A stretch of DNA of 21,062 nt from Bacteroidaceae bacterium. GTDB lineage: Bacteria; Bacteroidota; Bacteroidia; Bacteroidales; Bacteroidaceae. Numbering within the stretch: position 1 is the first letter of the stretch; every line of letters begins with the position of its first letter. Shown piece by piece: positions 1 through 8,288 of the stretch. The notes under the pieces are model-generated. The model saw only the letters and a list, made by a program, of their open reading frames with translations. It made no database searches and was not told the origin of the DNA. The translations under genes and the position numbers were made by a program. The DNA is taken from NCBI GenBank assembly GCA_016292545.1, contig JAEDIG010000032.1, forward strand, positions 1 to 21,062, read 5' to 3'.

Positions 1-2
1 AT

Positions 3-1847
3 TCATGCAAAAATCTTGTCCACATCCTCCTGCTTCAGGATGGTGACAATCAAACGCCCGTCGGGGGTGTAGTTGGGGTTGGAGCAGGCAAACAGCCGAT
101 TGATGAAATCGTCCATCTCGCCCTCGTCCATCACCTGCCCCCTCACCACAGCCGAATTGCGGGCCATGGTAAGCGCCAACCGGTGGCGCACCTCATCCTC
201 GATGCCAGCGACCTCCTCCTTGAGTCCACGTACGATTTCGTGGAAGAGTGCTACGGGCGATGTGCCTTCAAGACCCGCAGGCATGCCATTGACAGAGAAT
301 GTGCCGCCACCCAGGGGCGAGATGTCGAAGCCAAGCAAATGCAGTTCATCGGTGATTTCCTCTATCAACACCGCATCCGAAGGCGGGAGCTGCACCAGCT
401 CGGGGAAAAGCAGCCCCTGGGTGGACACAGGTTGTCCGTCCATCTGGCCGCGGTACTGGTCATAGAGTATGCGCATGTGGGCGCGTTGCTGATGCACAAT
501 CATCAGACCGGAGCGCACTGGTGTGAGGATATACTGCCCTTGCAACTGGATGTGGCTGGTGCTCATTTCCAGTTCGTCATCCCCCGAAGCCAGATCGCTG
601 GATAGGAAATCGGACATAACGCCTTCCTCAGAAGGCAGTTCATCGGACAGCGGGTCGCACTGAGGGAGGTCGTACAAAGTGGGGTCGCACGCCGGGATGT
701 CAGAAACGGCATGGCTGGCATGCCGGCCAGCCGATGGTGTGCGCTGGAAAGGGTTGAAATTGGCATTCACCTCCAGCACGGGCGGAGCCACCGATGCGCG
801 CGGCTGGAAAATAGGTATGTCGGGGCGGCCCTCGGTGTCGAATTCAAGCATCGGCACTGCATTTGCCTGACCGAGTACCTCACGCACAGAAGCCATGAGT
901 ATCTGCCAAATGGCCTGTTCGTTTTCAAACTTGATTTCCGTCTTGGTGGGATGGATGTTGACATCAATCTCGGAAGGGTCCACCTCAAAATAGAGGAAAT
1001 AAGGCACCTGCATGTCGCTGGATACTATCTGTCCGAATGCCTCTGACACGGCCTTGGCGAAATAGGCATGACGCATGTAGCGCCCATTGACAAAGAAATA
1101 CTGGTGGGCACCCTTTTTCCGCGCAGATTCCGGCTTGCCCACAAAGCCCCTGATGCGCGCCATCGTGGTGGACACATCCACATCGAGCAACTGGCCATCG
1201 AGTTTCTTGCCGAAGATGTTCAGAACCCTCGTCCGCAAGTTGGCAACAGGCAGTTTGGAGAGTGTGTTCCCATTATGGGTGAGGGAAAAGGATACCGACG
1301 GATTAACCAATGCAATCCGCTCGAATTCCTGCACGATATTGCTAAGCTCCGTCTGGTTGGACTTGAGGAACTTGCGGCGGGCAGGCACATTGTAGAAGAT
1401 GTCGCGCACCATGAAATTGGTGCCCACAGGACATGAGCAGGGCGACTGGGAGGTGAGTTGCGACCCGTCGATGAGAATCTCAGTGCCCACATCCTCCTGT
1501 AGCGTCCGTGTGCGCAATTCCACATGAGCCACAGCAGCAATGGACGGAAGCGCTTCACCACGGAAGCCCATGGTGTGGAGCGAGAAAAGGTCCTCGGCCT
1601 TCTGTATCTTGGAGGTGGCATGGCGTTCGAATGCCATTCGCGCATCGGTGTCGCTCATGCCCTTGCCGTCGTCCACCACCTGAATGAGTGTGCGGCCGGC
1701 ATCCTGCACCACCACCTCAATGCTGGAAGCACCCGCATCGATGGCATTCTCCACCAGTTCCTTCACTACCGAAGCCGGACGCTGGATCACCTCTCCGGCC
1801 GCTATCTGATTGGCGACCGAGTCGGGAAGAAGATGTATGATGTCCAT
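3..1847 (-). CDS. mutL: DNA mismatch repair protein MutL
   Basis: MutL couples mismatch recognition by MutS to downstream repair. The 614-residue product has the N-terminal GHKL ATPase fold: the AxxIAAGEV segment with the ENAIDAGA helix at about residues 12-40 (catalytic Glu in VENA), DDGKGM at 59-64, ATSK at 77-80 and GFRGEAL at 94-100. The transducer domain follows to about 335 (NIHPTKTEI at 297-305), then an acidic linker (about 340-430) and the C-terminal dimerisation domain (about 430-614). Length is normal for the family. It is complete, stopping with TGA three bases from the window edge, and it is the last visible gene of the guaB run, starting 4 bp after the upstream small membrane-protein gene. 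The C-terminal endonuclease motif DQHA(x)2E(x)4E appears degenerate: the matching stretch at 451-465 begins VHQQRAH. The usual CPHGRP-like motif is replaced by NYTPDGR at 592-598. Identity is certain; nuclease activity is doubtful. Confidence 0.98.
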   Translation of the reverse strand: MDIIHLLPDSVANQIAAGEVIQRPASVVKELVENAIDAGASSIEVVVQDAGRTLIQVVDDGKGMSDTDARMAFERHATSKIQKAEDLFSLHTMGFRGEALPSIAAVAHVELRTRTLQEDVGTEILIDGSQLTSQSPCSCPVGTNFMVRDIFYNVPARRKFLKSNQTELSNIVQEFERIALVNPSVSFSLTHNGNTLSKLPVANLRTRVLNIFGKKLDGQLLDVDVSTTMARIRGFVGKPESARKKGAHQYFFVNGRYMRHAYFAKAVSEAFGQIVSSDMQVPYFLYFEVDPSEIDVNIHPTKTEIKFENEQAIWQILMASVREVLGQANAVPMLEFDTEGRPDIPIFQPRASVAPPVLEVNANFNPFQRTPSAGRHASHAVSDIPACDPTLYDLPQCDPLSDELPSEEGVMSDFLSSDLASGDDELEMSTSHIQLQGQYILTPVRSGLMIVHQQRAHMRILYDQYRGQMDGQPVSTQGLLFPELVQLPPSDAVLIEEITDELHLLGFDISPLGGGTFSVNGMPAGLEGTSPVALFHEIVRGLKEEVAGIEDEVRHRLALTMARNSAVVRGQVMDEGEMDDFINRLFACSNPNYTPDGRLIVTILKQEDVDKIFA

Positions 1848-1851
1848 TGTG

Positions 1852-2148
1852 TCAGAAACGTGGATTCCCAGTGAGAAGATAATGCCAGACCAGCAGCAAT
1901 ATGAGCACTACGAAGAGTACCACGGGCCACTTCACGAAACTTCCGTTCTCCCTGTACCGCTTGGCATTGGGTGTATAGTTGATAAAGGTGCCGCGGAACT
2001 TGTGGATGTCGTAGGGTTTTTCCTCTACCGGTTCACCCTCTTTACGCTTCGCCTCGTCCACGAGCCTCTGCAGTTTTTCTTTTCTTTCGTCGTTATAGAT
2101 GCTCACGCGGCGGAAGCCACGCGGCTGACGTGTGTTGAACATTCCCAT
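1852..2148 (-). CDS. Small single-pass membrane protein, function unknown
   Basis: I do not recognise a characterised function. The 98-residue product has a basic, charged N-terminal half (about residues 1-70, including a likely helix at 20-36 rich in Lys, Glu and Arg) followed by one strong transmembrane helix at about 74-92 and a six-residue tail. There is no signal peptide, so a tail-anchored inner-membrane topology with the charged part in the cytoplasm is the simplest reading. It lies between the OstA-like gene and mutL, 4 bp upstream of mutL, so the two are almost certainly co-transcribed. From memory, a protein of this size and shape sits at this position in other Bacteroidales, which supports a real gene. 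A second in-frame ATG two codons downstream is an equally possible start. Confidence 0.85.
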   Translation of the reverse strand: MGMFNTRQPRGFRRVSIYNDERKEKLQRLVDEAKRKEGEPVEEKPYDIHKFRGTFINYTPNAKRYRENGSFVKWPVVLFVVLILLLVWHYLLTGNPRF

Positions 2149-2188
2149 TGCGCTGTATGATGTTTTATGGTTTTGTTGTCGTATATGC

Positions 2189-3844
2189 TTATTCCTTCTT
2201 CTTCAGGTTGCTCAGTTTCTGCAGGGGGGCCTGTCGCTGGATGCTCTCCTTCAACTGTGATTCCGCCTTCTTAGGCCTCCACTTGAAGATGTCATCCTTG
2301 TCGGTGGGCCGCACATAGTCGAACCACACGAAGTTTTCAAGATAAAGGTCGCGTGGAGGTATGAGCGGGACAGGTGTGAGCGTGCCATTGGCCGACGGCA
2401 CCCATATACGGTCCACCTTGCGGTCCTTCATGAACAGCTTCAGGTCGGTGCTCTCCAGATGGTTCATGCCAATCATCAGGCTGTCCTCGTCGATAGGGTA
2501 GTAGTTGAGCTCCACATTGCCCGTGACCGTGGTCAGATAGCACGCTCCGTCGCGGAAATAGGAGCAGATGGCCTTGCCGGCCACCTGGTTGTAGTGGATG
2601 CTGTCGAGACGCTCCACCGATAGCGCCTGCCGAAGCACATGCACGCTGTCCACAGTGCTGTCGTTCATGAACGCCTTTATCTCTTCGCCCACCAGCTGCT
2701 GTCCCTGCTGCCAAAGGATCGGGTCGTAATACATGGTGAGGCAGGAATCCAGTGAATTGTAGACCATGGAGTCGCACACCGACTGGATGTCGGTGCGATA
2801 GGTGCGCACATGGCGATAGGCATGGATGGTGCGATACATACTGTCCGTATCGATGAAATAGGTGTACACTCTGAATGAGTCGGCATGGGCATACAGGGTG
2901 TCGCGCTGCGAGTAGTCCATCACCACAGCACTGTCGGCTGCCTCCATATAGCCCAGCGAATCGGCGTAGAGGCAGTAATGGCCCGTGAACATGTTCTTGT
3001 TCACCACATCGGTGTATTCGATGTTGCCATAAGCCTTGCCCATTTTCTCCTGCCCTTCCCACACCACGCTGTCGCCCACCAGGCGCTTGCCGTTGTTGGT
3101 GAGGATGCTGCGCTGCAGCAGATAGGCCAGTTCCCTGTTTGTGTCGTAGTAGCCAAGCTCTGAGTAGATATGGCTGTCGCCATTATCGATGTTTGAGGGG
3201 CCCACCACATGGGCAATGGCCGTGCGGGTGTTGTAATAGAGTGTATCGGAAATGATGACGCTCTTGGGCGGTTCGGGAGGGGCCGGATTCACAAGCCGCA
3301 CATTGTAGTTGAACACTGCATCGCGTGTGGCCGGATTGTATTCGCCCCAGTCGCTGGTGAGTTCATTGCCCTGGTCGAGCAAACGTCCGCCCTCAAAAAA
3401 GTAACCCAGATTGTAGAGACGGTCATAATCGAGACTGTCGGTGTAGAGCACCGTGTTGCGATGGGTGAGCACTACATTCTCACGCACGCGGGCCAACTGG
3501 TCCATGCCATTGTAATAGAGCACGTCGCCATCGAGGGTGAGTGTGTCGCCCTGCACCAGCCGCACATGGCCAAAGGCATCGAACGAATTGGAGGCCTCGT
3601 AGTAGAGTGCACTGTCGCAATACATGAGGATGCCGTCGTGCTCAAACTGCACATTGCCCACCAGGAACTGGGCCGTGAGGCTCACACGGTCGTCGAAGAA
3701 CATGCTGTCGACATGCAACAGATGTACTCTGGTGTCGGCAGGCTTCCGCTCCGCCTTGGTCTTCGGTTTGCGCGGCCCGGCAGCGAATGTCATGCACAGG
3801 CCGGCAGCCACCAGCATGCAAATAGTTAGAATCCTTCGGTTCAT
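2189..3844 (-). CDS. OstA/LptA-like LPS-transport protein
   Basis: Proteins of the OstA-like family share the beta-jellyroll repeat fold of LptA and the LptD N-terminal domain, which carries lipopolysaccharide across the periplasm. The 551-residue product begins with a signal peptide (MNRR, then a hydrophobic core with Leu, Val and Ala up to about residue 22) and a Lys/Arg-rich stretch. The rest is rich in short beta-strand repeats of the type YYNxxxxxAxxxGxVxxxDxxxxLxxDxLxY, from about residue 35 to 460, with a Lys-rich C-terminus. The start is the ATG at 3844: it overlaps the stop of the upstream SurA-like gene in TGATG, whereas the codon just upstream (3847) is GTG. Tight coupling with SurA, an outer-membrane protein chaperone, fits a role in envelope assembly. 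It lacks the large C-terminal barrel of LptD, so it is not LptD itself. Confidence 0.88.
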   Translation of the reverse strand: MNRRILTICMLVAAGLCMTFAAGPRKPKTKAERKPADTRVHLLHVDSMFFDDRVSLTAQFLVGNVQFEHDGILMYCDSALYYEASNSFDAFGHVRLVQGDTLTLDGDVLYYNGMDQLARVRENVVLTHRNTVLYTDSLDYDRLYNLGYFFEGGRLLDQGNELTSDWGEYNPATRDAVFNYNVRLVNPAPPEPPKSVIISDTLYYNTRTAIAHVVGPSNIDNGDSHIYSELGYYDTNRELAYLLQRSILTNNGKRLVGDSVVWEGQEKMGKAYGNIEYTDVVNKNMFTGHYCLYADSLGYMEAADSAVVMDYSQRDTLYAHADSFRVYTYFIDTDSMYRTIHAYRHVRTYRTDIQSVCDSMVYNSLDSCLTMYYDPILWQQGQQLVGEEIKAFMNDSTVDSVHVLRQALSVERLDSIHYNQVAGKAICSYFRDGACYLTTVTGNVELNYYPIDEDSLMIGMNHLESTDLKLFMKDRKVDRIWVPSANGTLTPVPLIPPRDLYLENFVWFDYVRPTDKDDIFKWRPKKAESQLKESIQRQAPLQKLSNLKKKE

Positions 3845-5202
3845 CACTTAATCCAACCGGGATAGAGGAAGTCGCATCCCCTCCAGTCCTCATTGATACG
3901 CACGTATGTGTTTTTTTGTTTCTCCCTTATCCAGTCCTTGATAATCTCCTCGCTTTTCTTTTCCTCCACCACCTTGCGGAGCACCTGGAAGTCCTCGGCC
4001 ATGCTGGCGCGATGCTGCTTCAGGCGTGAGCGCAGGCGTGCGATGGCACACACGGTGCGTCCCTTGGAGTTGACCATTGTGAAAGGTTTTGAAATCTCGC
4101 CCGTCTGGAGTCCCTCCACCACACGTGCCAGTTCGGTGGACACGGATGACAGCTGGCCCATCTCGAAGCGAGTGGTCTGGTCGCCATCAGCTAGGGTGTT
4201 CGACATGAGACCATGGTTGTTGCGGGTGTCCTTGTCCTCGGAAATAATCGATGCACCCTCGTCGAAGGTGAACTTATCCTGCCGGATGTCCTCGGCAATG
4301 GAGTCGAGGCGTGCCAGTGCCGCATCGATGCTGGTCTGCGACACCTCGGGCCGACGCAGGATATGGCGGCATTTCATCTTGTCGCCGCGCTTGTCGATGA
4401 GCTGGATGATGTGGTAGCCGAACTCCGACTGCACAATCTTGCTCACTTTGTTGGGGTCGGTGAGGCTGAAGGCCACATTGGCAAAGGCCGGGTCGAGTTC
4501 TCCACGTCCGCAGTAGGGCATTTCGCCACCCTGACGGGCTGTGCCCGGATCCTCGGAATACATGCGGGCAAGCGTGGAGAACGACGTGCCGTTGTTGACA
4601 CGCTCGGTGTATTCGCGGAGCGTAGCCTTCACGCGGTCGATTTCCTCCTGGGGGACGCGGGGTTCAATCACCAGTATCTGCACCTCCACCTGGGTGGGTA
4701 TGAGCGGAAGGCTGTCCTCCGGGAGGTCCTTGAAATAGCGTCTCACCTCGGCTGGGGTTATTTTCAGGTCGCCCGTGATGTTCTGCCTCATCTTGCGTGC
4801 CGTGAGTTCATTCTTATACTGGTCAAACAGTTCTTCGCGTATCTGCGACATGGTCATGTGCATATACTCCTCCAGCTTTTCCTTGGAGCCAGCCATCATC
4901 ACCCGCTCGTTGATTTCCTGCTCCACATACTGGTTGATCTCGGCATCGGCCACCTCCACACTGTCGATAATGGCCTGGTGGAGGAAAAGCTTCTGTATGG
5001 CCAACTGTTCGGGTATGGTGCAATAAGGATTGCCCTTGAACTGCTGTCCGTATTCTGTGCGCACTTTCTCCACGTCGGAGCGCAAAATAGCCTCATCACC
5101 CACAATCCACACCACCTCATCGATGATGTTGCTCTGCGCCATGAGGCAGCAAGGGAGCAAGCCCAGCAGCAACGTGAGTAAAAAACGATGGTTCGGTTTC
5201 AT
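3844..5202 (-). CDS. surA: SurA-like periplasmic peptidylprolyl isomerase/chaperone
   Basis: A periplasmic chaperone expected to assist folding of outer-membrane proteins. The 452-residue product starts with a clear signal peptide (MKPNHRF, a Leu-rich core, cleavage near LMAQ at about residue 23), followed by a SurA-type N-terminal helical domain (IIDEVVWIVGDEAILRSDVE, about 25-160). Two parvulin-like domains follow. The first, about 168-285, has the EDPGTARQGGEMPYCGRGEL stretch and the GYHIIQLID ending. The second, about 285-395, begins KCRHIL and is more diverged. The C-terminus is a short conserved-looking tail (NEDWRGCDFLYPGWIK). Its stop overlaps the OstA-like start by 1 nt, and it follows another PpiC-type gene with a 36-bp AT-rich gap that contains the 12-bp palindrome TATTAATTAATA (5209-5220). 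Family and location are well supported; the exact clients are inference. Confidence 0.92.
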   Translation of the reverse strand: MKPNHRFLLTLLLGLLPCCLMAQSNIIDEVVWIVGDEAILRSDVEKVRTEYGQQFKGNPYCTIPEQLAIQKLFLHQAIIDSVEVADAEINQYVEQEINERVMMAGSKEKLEEYMHMTMSQIREELFDQYKNELTARKMRQNITGDLKITPAEVRRYFKDLPEDSLPLIPTQVEVQILVIEPRVPQEEIDRVKATLREYTERVNNGTSFSTLARMYSEDPGTARQGGEMPYCGRGELDPAFANVAFSLTDPNKVSKIVQSEFGYHIIQLIDKRGDKMKCRHILRRPEVSQTSIDAALARLDSIAEDIRQDKFTFDEGASIISEDKDTRNNHGLMSNTLADGDQTTRFEMGQLSSVSTELARVVEGLQTGEISKPFTMVNSKGRTVCAIARLRSRLKQHRASMAEDFQVLRKVVEEKKSEEIIKDWIREKQKNTYVRINEDWRGCDFLYPGWIK

Positions 5203-5238
5203 ATTCTCTATTAATTAATAATATGGTATACTGGCCTA

Positions 5239-6672
5239 TCAATGCTTATTGACAGTGGCCAGCACCTCCTTGTCCACCTCTACAGTGTATTTCTCGCGCA
5301 GACGGGCCACAAATTCCTCCTCGCGCAGGCGCTGGTAGTCGGCCACCACAGCCGCACTCACCTGCGTCCACCGTTCGGGGCCCTTCTTCAGCTTCTCGCC
5401 CACCACAGCCATATAGGGGAAGCCCTCTATGGGCTTGGGCTCTGCGCCCTTCACCTTGAGCGCCACCACATCCACATTGGCGTTCTCGCCCTGCTTGAAG
5501 AGGCGTTTTTCCATTTTCACGCTCACGCTGTCCTTGTTGAACTGCTGGCGCACGATGGATGTCCACTGGCTGTCGGGCTGCTTGCGTATGGCCTTGCGCA
5601 CGGCCTTCACGTCCTTCTTGTCGCGGCAGTAATAGACCATGCCGTCGAAATGGGGAACGTCCCAACTGTATTTCTTCTTGTTGCGCTTGAAATAGTCCTC
5701 TATGCCCAGTGTGTCCTTGGTGGCCGGTTCCCACACGTTGCGGCTGCATTCCTCGAACAGCAGCAGGCCATCGTGATACTCCTGCACCAGATACTTGAGG
5801 TTGTTGTCCTTGGCACACAGGCGCGCCGTTTCCTCCTCCAGAATCTCCTCCACAGTCTTGGGAGTGCCGCCGGCGGCGGCAATGGAGTCGAGTGCCTGCA
5901 TGGCCAGCCGGTCGCGCAGGCCCTGGCTTTCGAGGAAGCGCTCAATGTTTGGTTTCAGTTCGTTGAAAGGCTCCAGGTCCTTCTTGTCCATCAGTTTCAC
6001 GATGTGATAGCCCACGGTGGACAGGAAAGGCTGGCTGTAGCTGCCCACTTCCAGCGAATAGGCCACGTCTTCAAACTCCTTGAGCGTCTGGTTGGGGCCT
6101 ATCCAGGGGAGCACACCGCCACGGACGGCCGTCTGCGGGTCTTCGCTCACCTTCTTGGCCAGTTCGGCAAAGTCGGCGCCCTCCTGCAGAGCCTTGTATA
6201 CAGAATCCATACGCGCCCCTACGGCCTCCTGCTCCTCCTTTGTGGCTTTCTGCTTCACACGCAAGAAGATGTGTGAAGGCTGCAGCAGCTGACGGCCCTG
6301 AAGGTTGGCCTTCATCATGTCGTAGTAGCGCACGCATTCTTCGTCCATGCGGGTTTCGGGCACCAGAAGCGGGCGTATCTGCTGGTCGCGATACATGCGG
6401 AACTCCTTCTGGAAGCTCGTCAGCGTGTCCAGCCGGTCGTCGAGTGCCGCCAACACCTTGAGCTTATAGTTGACAAAGAGGTCCACATATTCGTCGACCG
6501 TCTTCTTGTCGATGACCTCATCGGAGTTGTTCTTGTTGTAGTTGTATTCAAATTCACTTCTGGTCACAGGAGCACCGTTGATGCGCATCAATACGGGGTC
6601 TTCCTGTGCCCGGAGGGCGGAAGCTCCGCAAAGGAGCGCCATAGCCATAACCATTCTTTTCATTCCAAACAT
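5239..6672 (-). CDS. PpiC-type periplasmic peptidylprolyl isomerase
   Basis: A second secreted parvulin-family protein, distinct from the SurA-like one just downstream. The 477-residue product has a signal peptide ending near ALRAQ (about residue 22), an N-terminal helical region (about 25-125), and one recognisable parvulin domain at about 130-245, with PSHIFLRVK, SEDPQTAVRGGVLPWIG and the closing VGYHIVKLMDKKDL. A C-terminal region (about 300-477) is rich in Lys/Glu and shows no second clear isomerase domain. The ATG at 6672 is used here; an in-frame ATG at 6663 (MKRMVMA) gives an equally good signal peptide. It lies 60 bp after guaB, and that gap holds a strong hairpin. Paired parvulin genes of this kind between guaB and an OstA-like gene are, as I recall, normal in Bacteroidales. 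Confidence 0.9.
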   Translation of the reverse strand: MFGMKRMVMAMALLCGASALRAQEDPVLMRINGAPVTRSEFEYNYNKNNSDEVIDKKTVDEYVDLFVNYKLKVLAALDDRLDTLTSFQKEFRMYRDQQIRPLLVPETRMDEECVRYYDMMKANLQGRQLLQPSHIFLRVKQKATKEEQEAVGARMDSVYKALQEGADFAELAKKVSEDPQTAVRGGVLPWIGPNQTLKEFEDVAYSLEVGSYSQPFLSTVGYHIVKLMDKKDLEPFNELKPNIERFLESQGLRDRLAMQALDSIAAAGGTPKTVEEILEEETARLCAKDNNLKYLVQEYHDGLLLFEECSRNVWEPATKDTLGIEDYFKRNKKKYSWDVPHFDGMVYYCRDKKDVKAVRKAIRKQPDSQWTSIVRQQFNKDSVSVKMEKRLFKQGENANVDVVALKVKGAEPKPIEGFPYMAVVGEKLKKGPERWTQVSAAVVADYQRLREEEFVARLREKYTVEVDKEVLATVNKH

Positions 6673-6691
6673 CTTTGCTTTTTTCTGTACG

Positions 6692-6720
6692 GGGCCAGAG
6701 GGCGAAACGCTCCCCGGCCC
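6692..6720 (-). other. Intercistronic hairpin between guaB and the PpiC gene
   Basis: A 13-position stem (6692-6704 with 6708-6720) closes on the three-base loop 6705-6707. It has two mismatches and one G-T pair; the outer GGGCC/GGCCC and inner GCG/CGC blocks pair perfectly. In the minus-strand transcript it begins about a dozen bases after the guaB stop and ends about 20 bases before the PpiC start. Downstream of it the RNA is A-rich, not U-rich, so it does not look like an intrinsic terminator. It could instead mark processing or stabilise the guaB end of the message. Confidence 0.6.
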
Positions 6721-6732
6721 ATTGTATGAGTG

Positions 6733-8211
6733 TTACTGCGGACGGCTGTAGTTGGGAGCCTCACTGGTGATGGTCACATCGTGGGGGTGGCTCTCAAGCA
6801 CACCGGCATTGGTGATGCGCACGAACTTGGCATTATGGAGTTCCTCGATGGTGGCAGCCCCACAATAGCCCATGCCACTGCGCAAACCGCCGATGAGCTG
6901 ATAGATGACCTCCTGCACGGTTCCCTTGTAGGGAACGCGTCCGGCAATGCCCTCGGGCACCAGCTTCTTCACATCGGTGACACCGCCCTGGAAATAGCGG
7001 TCCTTGGAGCCGCACTCCATGGCTTCGAGCGAGCCCATGCCGCGGTAGCTCTTGAACTTGCGTCCGTTGTAGATGATGGTGTCGCCAGGACTTTCTTCCG
7101 TACCGGCCACAAGGGAGCCAATCATCACGCAGTAGCCGCCGGCAGCAAGTGCCTTCACCACATCGCCCGAGTAGCGCAATCCGCCATCGGCAATCAGCGG
7201 CACATCCGTGCCTTGGAGTGCACTGGCCACATCATAGATGGCACTGAGCTGAGGCACACCCACGCCGGCCACCACGCGTGTGGTGCAGATGCTGCCGGGA
7301 CCGATGCCCACCTTCACGCCGTCGGCACCGGCTTCTACCAGCATGCGGGCGGCCTCGCCGGTGGCCACATTGCCCACCACGATGTCCACATTGGGGAAGG
7401 CTTTCTTGGCTTCCTTCAGCTTTTCGATGACGCTCTTGGAGTGTCCGTGGGCAGTGTCGATGACAATGGCATCCACGCCCGCATCCACCAGTGCCTTCAT
7501 GCGGTCGAGTGTGTCTGCCGTCACGCCCACACCCGCTGCTACACGCAAGCGGCCCTTTTCGTCCTTGCAGGCCATGGGCTTGTCCTTGGCCTTGGTGATG
7601 TCCTTATAGGTGATGAGTCCGATGAGGCGGCCGTTCTCGTCCACCACGGGAAGTTTTTCAATCTTGTTCTCCTGGAGGATTTGTGCGGCGGCCACGAGGT
7701 CGGTCTGCACATGTGTGGTCACCAGGTTTTCGCCGGTCATCACTTCTCCGATGGGACGTCCCACATTGCGCTCGAAGCGCAGGTCGCGGTTGGTGACGAT
7801 GCCCACCAGACGGCGTTCGTCGTCCACCACGGGAATGCCGCCGATATGATATTCGTGCATCAGGTTGAGTGCATCCTGCACGGTGCTTCCGAGCTTGATG
7901 GTGACGGGGTCATAGATCATGCCGTTTTCGGCACGCTTGACGATGGCCACCTGCCGGGCCTGCTCCTCGATGCTCATGTTCTTGTGGATGACTCCGATTC
8001 CGCCTTCGCGCGCAATGGCGATGGCCATGGTGGACTCTGTCACCGTGTCCATGGCAGCGGTGACAAAGGGAATCTTCAGTTCGATGTGACGCGAGAATCT
8101 CGTGCCCAGATGTACGGTACGGGGCAATACTTCCGAGTAAGCCGGAACCAAGAGGACGTCGTCGTATGTGAGGCCGTCCATCACAATTTTGTCTGCAATA
8201 AATGATGCCAT
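6733..8211 (-). CDS. guaB: Inosine-5'-monophosphate dehydrogenase
   Basis: Catalyses the NAD-dependent oxidation of IMP to XMP, the committed step of guanine nucleotide synthesis, in the cytosol. The 492-residue product is normal length. It has the N-terminal barrel strand with the LTYDDVLLVPAYSEVLP signature (residues 14-30), a pair of CBS domains at about 95-205 (Bateman module), the active-site loop GIGPGSICTTR with catalytic Cys309, the phosphate-binding DGGLRYSGD segment at 342-350, and the mobile flap around GSKDRYFQG (401-409). The start is supported by the promoter upstream and by the absence of any further in-frame ATG after it. It is the first gene of a six-gene minus-strand run ending in mutL. 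A palindrome lies at its predicted transcription start. Nothing in the coding sequence is unusual. Confidence 0.99.
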   Translation of the reverse strand: MASFIADKIVMDGLTYDDVLLVPAYSEVLPRTVHLGTRFSRHIELKIPFVTAAMDTVTESTMAIAIAREGGIGVIHKNMSIEEQARQVAIVKRAENGMIYDPVTIKLGSTVQDALNLMHEYHIGGIPVVDDERRLVGIVTNRDLRFERNVGRPIGEVMTGENLVTTHVQTDLVAAAQILQENKIEKLPVVDENGRLIGLITYKDITKAKDKPMACKDEKGRLRVAAGVGVTADTLDRMKALVDAGVDAIVIDTAHGHSKSVIEKLKEAKKAFPNVDIVVGNVATGEAARMLVEAGADGVKVGIGPGSICTTRVVAGVGVPQLSAIYDVASALQGTDVPLIADGGLRYSGDVVKALAAGGYCVMIGSLVAGTEESPGDTIIYNGRKFKSYRGMGSLEAMECGSKDRYFQGGVTDVKKLVPEGIAGRVPYKGTVQEVIYQLIGGLRSGMGYCGAATIEELHNAKFVRITNAGVLESHPHDVTITSEAPNYSRPQ

Positions 8212-8214
8212 AAT

Positions 8215-8234
8215 GCCAATAAAATTATATTGGC
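8215..8234. promoter_or_regulatory. Palindrome upstream of guaB (candidate operator or leader hairpin)
   Basis: GCCAATA (8215-8221) and TATTGGC (8228-8234) form a perfect 7-bp inverted repeat around a six-base AT spacer. It begins 3 bp upstream of the guaB ATG and overlaps the expected transcription start. This is the geometry of an operator or of a short 5' leader hairpin covering the ribosome-binding site. No regulator is known to me for it. Confidence 0.45.
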
Positions 8235-8236
8235 TG

Positions 8237-8268
8237 CAAAGATACGAAAAAATCTTTGTATCACCACA
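8237..8268 (-). promoter_or_regulatory. Predicted guaB promoter
   Basis: On the minus strand TATCTTTG (8237-8244) matches the Bacteroidota -7 consensus TAnnTTTG. The -33 region about 20 bp upstream (near 8265-8268) is only loosely similar to TTTG. The expected start of transcription is near 8230, leaving a short leader before the ATG at 8211. An inverted repeat CAAAGAT (8237-8243) / ATCTTTG (8252-8258) overlaps the -7 box. Confidence 0.65.
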
Positions 8269-8288
8269 TACCGCAATGCCAAATTTTC

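Noticed and set aside
6730..8205. A 491-codon plus-strand open frame antisense to guaB
   Set aside because: Full overlap with a certain gene and a His/Gly/Val-rich translation typical of a codon-bias shadow.
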